From: Piper betle
Lineage: Eukaryota; Streptophyta; Magnoliopsida; Piperales; Piperaceae
Direction of reading: 5' to 3'
Assembly (NCBI GenBank): GCA_033002965.1
Contig: JAURVB010006418.1
Coordinates: 124,001-188,000 of the forward strand
Length of the DNA stretch: 64,000 nt
The notes beneath the pieces were generated by a model. That model had not been told where the DNA came from, did no database searches, and saw only the letters and a program-made list of their open reading frames with translations. The position numbers and the translations under genes were made by a program. Positions within the stretch are counted from its first letter, which is position 1. Each line of letters starts with the position of its first letter. Below, in pieces: positions 58,640 through 64,000 of the stretch.

Positions 58640-59125
58640 TGAATGTGAAATATCTACCAGAAAACCTTTACTTTATGCCAGTGTTAATATGTTATGCTGA
58701 CACTCTTTGTTTCTAAACTTCTTTAACAAGATATTTACGCTCTATGTGCTTAACACCTTTAGAATATTTGTCATTCTTAGGGGAAGAAAATTGCTACAAA
58801 ATTATCACAATAAATTTTCAGCATCTTGGCAATAGTGTCAACAACGCCGTTGTGAAATAAAGTTTTAGAGCCATAAATCTTGAGTTGTGACTTTAAAACA
58901 TGCCATAAATTTAACTTCCGTAGTGGATGAGGCAATTATAGATTCTTTAGCATTTTTCCGTTAAATTGTTCCATTTGCCAAAAGGAACAAATAACTGAAA
59001 GTTGAATTTTTATTGTCATGACATTTAGCAAAGTCTAAATCTAAATATCCAATCACTTCAACTTGTTTAGATCTCTTGTACATGAGCATACAATCCTTTA
59101 TTTCTTGTAAGTACCTTATATAACA
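58640..59125 (-). pseudogene. Copia RNase H relic
   Basis: On the minus strand from about 59,113 the frame reads IRYLQEIKDCMLMYKRSKQ, then GYLDLDFAKCHDNKNSTFSY and LFLLANGT. This is the copia RNase H with the motif GYSDSDFAGC changed to GYLDLDFAKC. After a stop it continues KESIIASSTTEVKFMACF, where the catalytic glutamate of the AEF motif has become lysine. Weak further similarity extends to about 58,650. No RT was found on the other side, where LTR-like sequence follows. It degraded the RNA strand during replication when intact; this one has lost catalytic residues and is full of stops. Confidence 0.78.
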
Positions 59126-59189
59126 CTTCAATTCGGCTCAAACCTGGATTAAATCTTGATGTTATATTTTGAAAAGCTATTTGTTGGAC

Positions 59190-60900
59190 TACTATCATAC
59201 AAATTTTATGAAAGTGGATCTCAACCCTTAAGGAAGCTAAAGACGGACAACCTTATTGGATTGTCATACAATACCTGTTAATCATACTATTATAGGAATG
59301 CTCTTAAAGGCTCATAATATGAGCACTTTGAGTCACTAGAGCGGCAGCACCTCCTTCGCAACTAAGAGGGTGAATTTACAGATGCAATGATCATTACAAG
59401 GTAACAAAGGTAACACCCTCAACGCAACTAAGAGGTTTAGTTTTAAGCTGTGCATTCATGATCCGGTTCTTGTGCTTAGTACCATCCTCGAACTAGGTAT
59501 TCTTATTCTTGTGATAAAGTTGAACTTATTACACATAGTACAGAGGTCATGGTTACCTGTTCCACATACCTGCAAAGAGTAACTAAACACATAGAGTCAC
59601 CATCGAGTGTCAAGGCATCATACCCTAACACCCAATCTTCACATGGGCTCTTCATGCGGTATGAACCATAAACTCCTTTGAGCCAGGTTATTTTAACACA
59701 CACACACAACTGCAACCAAATACGTTTCATGTACCTGAAATTGCTCTATGTCATATTCCAGGACTTTGAGGCTTACTCACCTTGCAAACGATCATTAGAA
59801 TTGCCCCAAAGTTAACACCCTGTATAATGTTTATAATAACAATAAAGTAATAAAAAGACATGTGTTCAAGGGAGATTCAAGGCATAAGCGAACAAAATGA
59901 TACAATCCATACATCAGAAGTACATAGGCTAAATCCACAAAATGCTTAGGTTTGCACTGCTAATAACTAGTGTCATGGTAATCTGAATTTTTCCATCTTT
60001 TTCATTTTAAGTCAATTTTTTTCCAACAAAAGCAAGATTTTAATATTCTCAAAAACATCAAATCATGAGCTATAACAGGTTTTTAATCTAGCTGGTTTAA
60101 CCTATTTTTTTTCACAATATTAATTTAAGAAAACATGTTTATTTAAAAATACTATTACCAAACATGCTATATCTTCTTTAATCATCCAAGATCATTATTA
60201 AATCATTAAGATTACTTAAAAAACTTATTTACAACATGTTTAAACATAGTTTGTACATCAATTTCATAGATGGTACTATCATGTAGAGACATAAAATTTA
60301 CAAGAGCTCACAAACAACAAGAAGAATACATAAAACAACATGAATTATAATCATGATGCATAAATCTTTAAAAATTACTCATTTTAGATATACTAAAATC
60401 TTCTCTGGTGTTTGCCTAGATCCTTGCACCACAAGCCAATAAACACAAATACCCACAAGAGAGAGAATGAGTAGAGAGAGAATGGGAAGGAGAGAGAGAT
60501 GCCAAGCAAGAGAGAGGGTAGATAGGGTTGTAAATAGGAGAGATTGACTGCCATGTGCCTTTAAATACCTCCCAACTTTCTCACTTGTTCTACATGTCCT
60601 TCTACTAATTCTAAAAGACTAAACTACCCTAAATCCCCTACACTGATCTTGAACAGGTAATCACAAATGAACGTGTCCAGAACCATTGTCTAAAATAGAC
60701 TCATGAGTCCAATTAGGATCTTTGGCTAACAAAACATGATTGGATTCACTTAAATTCAACTGAAGGTGTAAAATAAGTGTTTAGCCTCTTGGACAACTTG
60801 AAAACTTGGCAGACGTCTTGCAGGTTATATAGACTTAGTTCATTATGTGATTGTATCCAGCTTGTTCACCATGGCTTAATCCTTACTCAATTACTTATTT
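59190..60900 (-). mobile_element. Diverged relative of solo LTR G
   Basis: Positions 59.2-59.95 kb match 24.6-25.33 kb: atgagcac.ctgagtcac, a cagatgcaatgatca phrase, ...tgttccacatacc..., and ...gccccaaagttaacacc.... The rest is AT-rich with a GA tract (60,455-60,520). Edges were not found, and the strand follows G. Confidence 0.5.
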
Positions 60901-61199
60901 CATAAAATTTAACTTGAATGATTATTCCCAAATATAAATAATCATTAGGAAAATAATCAACATGACTAAACTCAATATAATCAATCACATAACTTGTAAA
61001 ATTCTAAGTATCTTGATATTAGTCTTGACTAAATATACAAAGAAAAATTTTATATGGCTGATAAATAAAGATTCTGCTACTGATATCTACTCCTCAAGAG
61101 AAGAAAATATAAACTAAGTAATAATGGTAAAAGTACCAATTATTACATTACTTGTTAACTTATTTCCCTAGATGATTGATTATATACCAAGGAGAGATC
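60901..61199. other. Unassigned AT-rich DNA
   Basis: No gene, repeat edge or motif was recognised. Confidence 0.25.
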
Positions 61200-62140
61200 T
61201 TACGTATGTGAGACTTGTTCAAGGGTGTTTGCACTATTTATAAACTCTCTAGGTGTGATGAGTGTGTGTTGGCACCTAACCTAGGGGAGCAAGGTACTTG
61301 GACAGAAGGGACTCCCTTGGCTCAAAGTTTGAGTTTGTGAAAGGAGGTGTAGTAGCTTCAAGTGGTGGTTTCTTTAAGGGTATTTGGAACTGGTTCCAAT
61401 GCTCCTTGGCACTTAGGAGTTGCTTGAGAAGGAAGGCTTGAGCTTGGAAAGTTCCTTGGCATTTGGTGTTGGAAATGGATGGCTTGTTGGAGTCCCCTAT
61501 GGTGTTAGGAGTGCAAACTTCCTTAGTGCTTGAAGTGTGCTTGAGAAGAAGGGTTTGTAAATACAAGGTTCCTTGGCACTTGGTGCTTGTAAAGGTCTTG
61601 TTGTTACTTGCAAGTTGTATAAGTTGGTTGTCATAATAAAGCTACGAAGACCTATATACCAAAGGACTTCATAGGCTAGAAGAGAGGAGTACAAGTTCGG
61701 GTCCTCTTGAAAAATACTTGTGTCTTCTCTCTTTGTGTGCATTATTTTAATTTAACTCACATTATTGCACACTTCACTGAGTTCTCTTGTATTTGACTTA
61801 TTTACTTTAGAGAACTAAGTGAATCAAGGTAGATGTTATTTAGCAACTTGCATCGTTTGATTAATTTGTCAAAGAAAATAGTTTTGTGAGTTTGAACTTG
61901 TTTCGTTGCCTCACACACACTACCTCTCATTTGTGCTAATTCATATTGATTATTGCCCTGCAACATGGTTTCTTGTTCTCAATTTGTTATATCTCATTGT
62001 GATTAAATCATTTTTGCTTAGTTGACCATTTGCAGTCTTACCAAAGGTCTAAGTGTCGTGGGAATCTAACTCTTTTGTCGAGTATATAGTTAGGTTTCTC
62101 CCAAATAGACACATTCACATATCAAGCATGCATTTTAATG
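61200..62140 (+). repeat. U LTR, further copy (3' part)
   Basis: It matches LTR b at 28.18-28.96 and 31.96-32.13 kb: ttccttggcacttggtgcttg, an aagttggttgtcataataaa stretch, ...gcctcacacacactac..., and gggaatctaactcttttg. It lacks solo LTRs G and B, so it shows the uninterrupted sequence at B's target site. The start is unclear because of the preceding insertion. Confidence 0.65.
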
Positions 62141-62257
62141 GTATTCTTAAATCAGCACTGTTTTTCACTAACTCATATTCTTGATTTTCTTAAATATCCT
62201 TGACTTGGTATTGTAAAATTGGTTATGGTTTTCTCCAACTTATATGGTGTTTATTAT

Positions 62258-64000
62258 GACAACCTACCCAATTATACAACAGGGTTAGTGGTCACTTTAG
62301 TCCATCTGAACCTCAACATGACAAGACATGGAATAAGTAGAATGCAACACAAAGTATGCCACAATTGCAATTAATTAATCCATAATAACAAGAATTAAGA
62401 AACTAGATGATTATCATTTATTTCTAGCTAATAAAAGTTTTCACACATAATAATCAAAGTCATAATATACTAAGCAAATAACACATAAGAAGCAAATAAA
62501 CTTCTAACAAACAAACCGTGTTCCACCACTAATGATATATAAGTAAAATAATTAACCAAGTCTATCCAAATAATCACAATAATTATTTGATAGAGTCTAC
62601 CACTATTATCTCCCACCAAGGCACCAAGGCACGCTCCCAAGTAGTTATTACTTGTGGAGACAATTCCACATTAGTGATAAAACTACTAAATAGGTATAAC
62701 AAAAGTGAACAAAATAATTAACCATAGAGTTTACCTCTAAACCCCTTCCAACAAATTCAGCTGATCTGTCTGAAATAATTTCCATTTCTGATCACAATCA
62801 CTGTCACTATCCCAATGGGATGACAATACACCTAATCCCTATCAAGACTCCGGTGTTTGAGTGTGTACTAGGCTACGTCATTTTTCAAACCTTGATACCT
62901 TAGACTATATCTTTCAGGTAGGAAAGTAAAGCCACGATGCATGTCCAACATGCTAATGCTAGAAACATGCTTCTCTCCTCACTAATCAATAATCATACAC
63001 TGTATTAACTACATATCATACATGCATACATACCTCAAAAAGCCTCTAGTAAATAACTACACAGAAGCTAACAAGTGCTTCCTAGAATCCAAAAATATAC
63101 ACAAGGGAATGTATATTTACAACTCACATGATATGCAATGACATGACATGCATCGACATACATGCACAACACTCAAAAGAATTTCAAGCCAAAAAAAGCA
63201 TCAATTAACAACTAAGATTATTACCCCTTTATTATCTTTTTTAAAGTAATTATCATGGCTTAATCCACAAATTAACACCCAAACAAAAATTCACACTTTG
63301 TCAACGAAACGTCTTGTGCCTTGGTGCAAGGCTCTTGCCTCACAGTCATAACACTCACGCCCTGGCATGACTCCCTTCGCGCCTTGGCACGTCTACGACA
63401 TCTCAAATATGATTCTCATCTCCAAACTCCACAACTCAATCACTATTCAAATTACCACATCCAAACAAGTTAAACTTCTCATTTTATTAATACACATGAT
63501 GGCTTTACATGGTATTAATCATTGTAACAATTACTACCATTAAAACACAATTCAAGAGGATATTTTCTATATGCTTCTACATGAATTATTCTAGAATAAA
63601 TAATCATTCCAATTGCATGTGGAACTTCATAAAATCACAACACATTTATTTATCAACAAGAATTCATCATGAAATACAGCAGAATGGAAGTATTACAGTA
63701 ATTTAATTTAAATAAGAACCAACATGTATAAATCATTCTTTTTTATGCAAACACAAGCCCAATGAATTCAATATCCAAAAACTCAAGGAAGCACATGATC
63801 CCATCAAAATACACAAAATCCATGATTTATCTTCCCATGGAACTATTCAAATTCACAAAAATTAATATGACTATGATGCATGCATGTCATATACATGAAT
63901 TCTATGTAATTATTATGAAGTGATGAAGAAACTAGAGAAACAAATATGAATTAAGCCAAACCCTAGCCTCCACTCCCCTTCAACGTCAGAAAAGTTTTTA
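62258..64000 (-). mobile_element. LTR-like element related to D and E, cut by window end
   Basis: On the plus strand it begins around tatgacaacctacccaatt. It later has ggagacaattccacattagtgat, matching ggaggcaattccgcattagtgat of D at a similar distance from the start. The rest is AT-rich without open frames of note. The right end is outside the window; strand is by analogy with D. Confidence 0.45.

Overview
This window looks like nested transposable-element DNA from a large, repeat-rich flowering-plant genome, probably a eudicot. I infer this from the plant-type Ty1/copia and Athila-type Ty3/gypsy proteins, tRNA-Met primer sites, a BED-finger hAT remnant and solo LTRs of the TGTAA...TTACA type. 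I found no intact cellular gene, rRNA, tRNA or CRISPR array. Every coding stretch is a broken transposon gene, except one decayed host-gene fragment (copper P-type ATPase) inside a retroelement.

Left part (1-12.4 kb). A minus-strand LTR element, here called family U, runs from about 8.1 kb to beyond position 1. It has a SIRE-like copia gag relic, a second gag-like ORF of the 'putative plant transposon protein' kind, a polypurine tract and the start of its 3' LTR. A 2.95-kb solo LTR (A) with a perfect 5-bp target duplication sits inside it. A T-rich stretch at 8.2-10.6 kb may hold the 5' end of a lost gene. A TRIM follows at 11.08-11.49 kb.

Centre (12.4-38.3 kb). Three family-U LTRs (a, b, c) lie in tandem. 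The a-b interior carries a copia gag relic; the b-c interior carries the other gag-like ORF. The array was then hit by a young but defective copia element (13.09-18.59 kb, LTRs about 99% identical), three copies of a 154-bp-LTR TRIM family, two solo LTRs (G, B), and an 1.8-kb hAT element with an 8-bp target duplication.

Right part (38.3-64 kb). A non-autonomous LTR element on the minus strand (38.48-42.02 kb) contains the HMA5-like copper-ATPase fragment. Next is a tandem second-family TRIM (149-bp LTRs) whose interior has expanded into degenerate repeats and taken in solo LTR E. Two Athila relics follow in opposite orientation with an inverted repeat between them. The larger lacks nearly all of RT, RNase H and integrase, and is interrupted by solo LTR C, itself interrupted by solo LTR D. 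The end holds a copia RNase H relic, a diverged relative of solo LTR G, a further U-type LTR, and an LTR cut by the window edge.

Nothing here works as a pathway. The relations are parasitic: elements inserted in elements, with shared LTRs and 3' regions suggesting partners that borrow each other's proteins. Edges were read by eye. Those with target duplications are exact; others are approximate and marked so.
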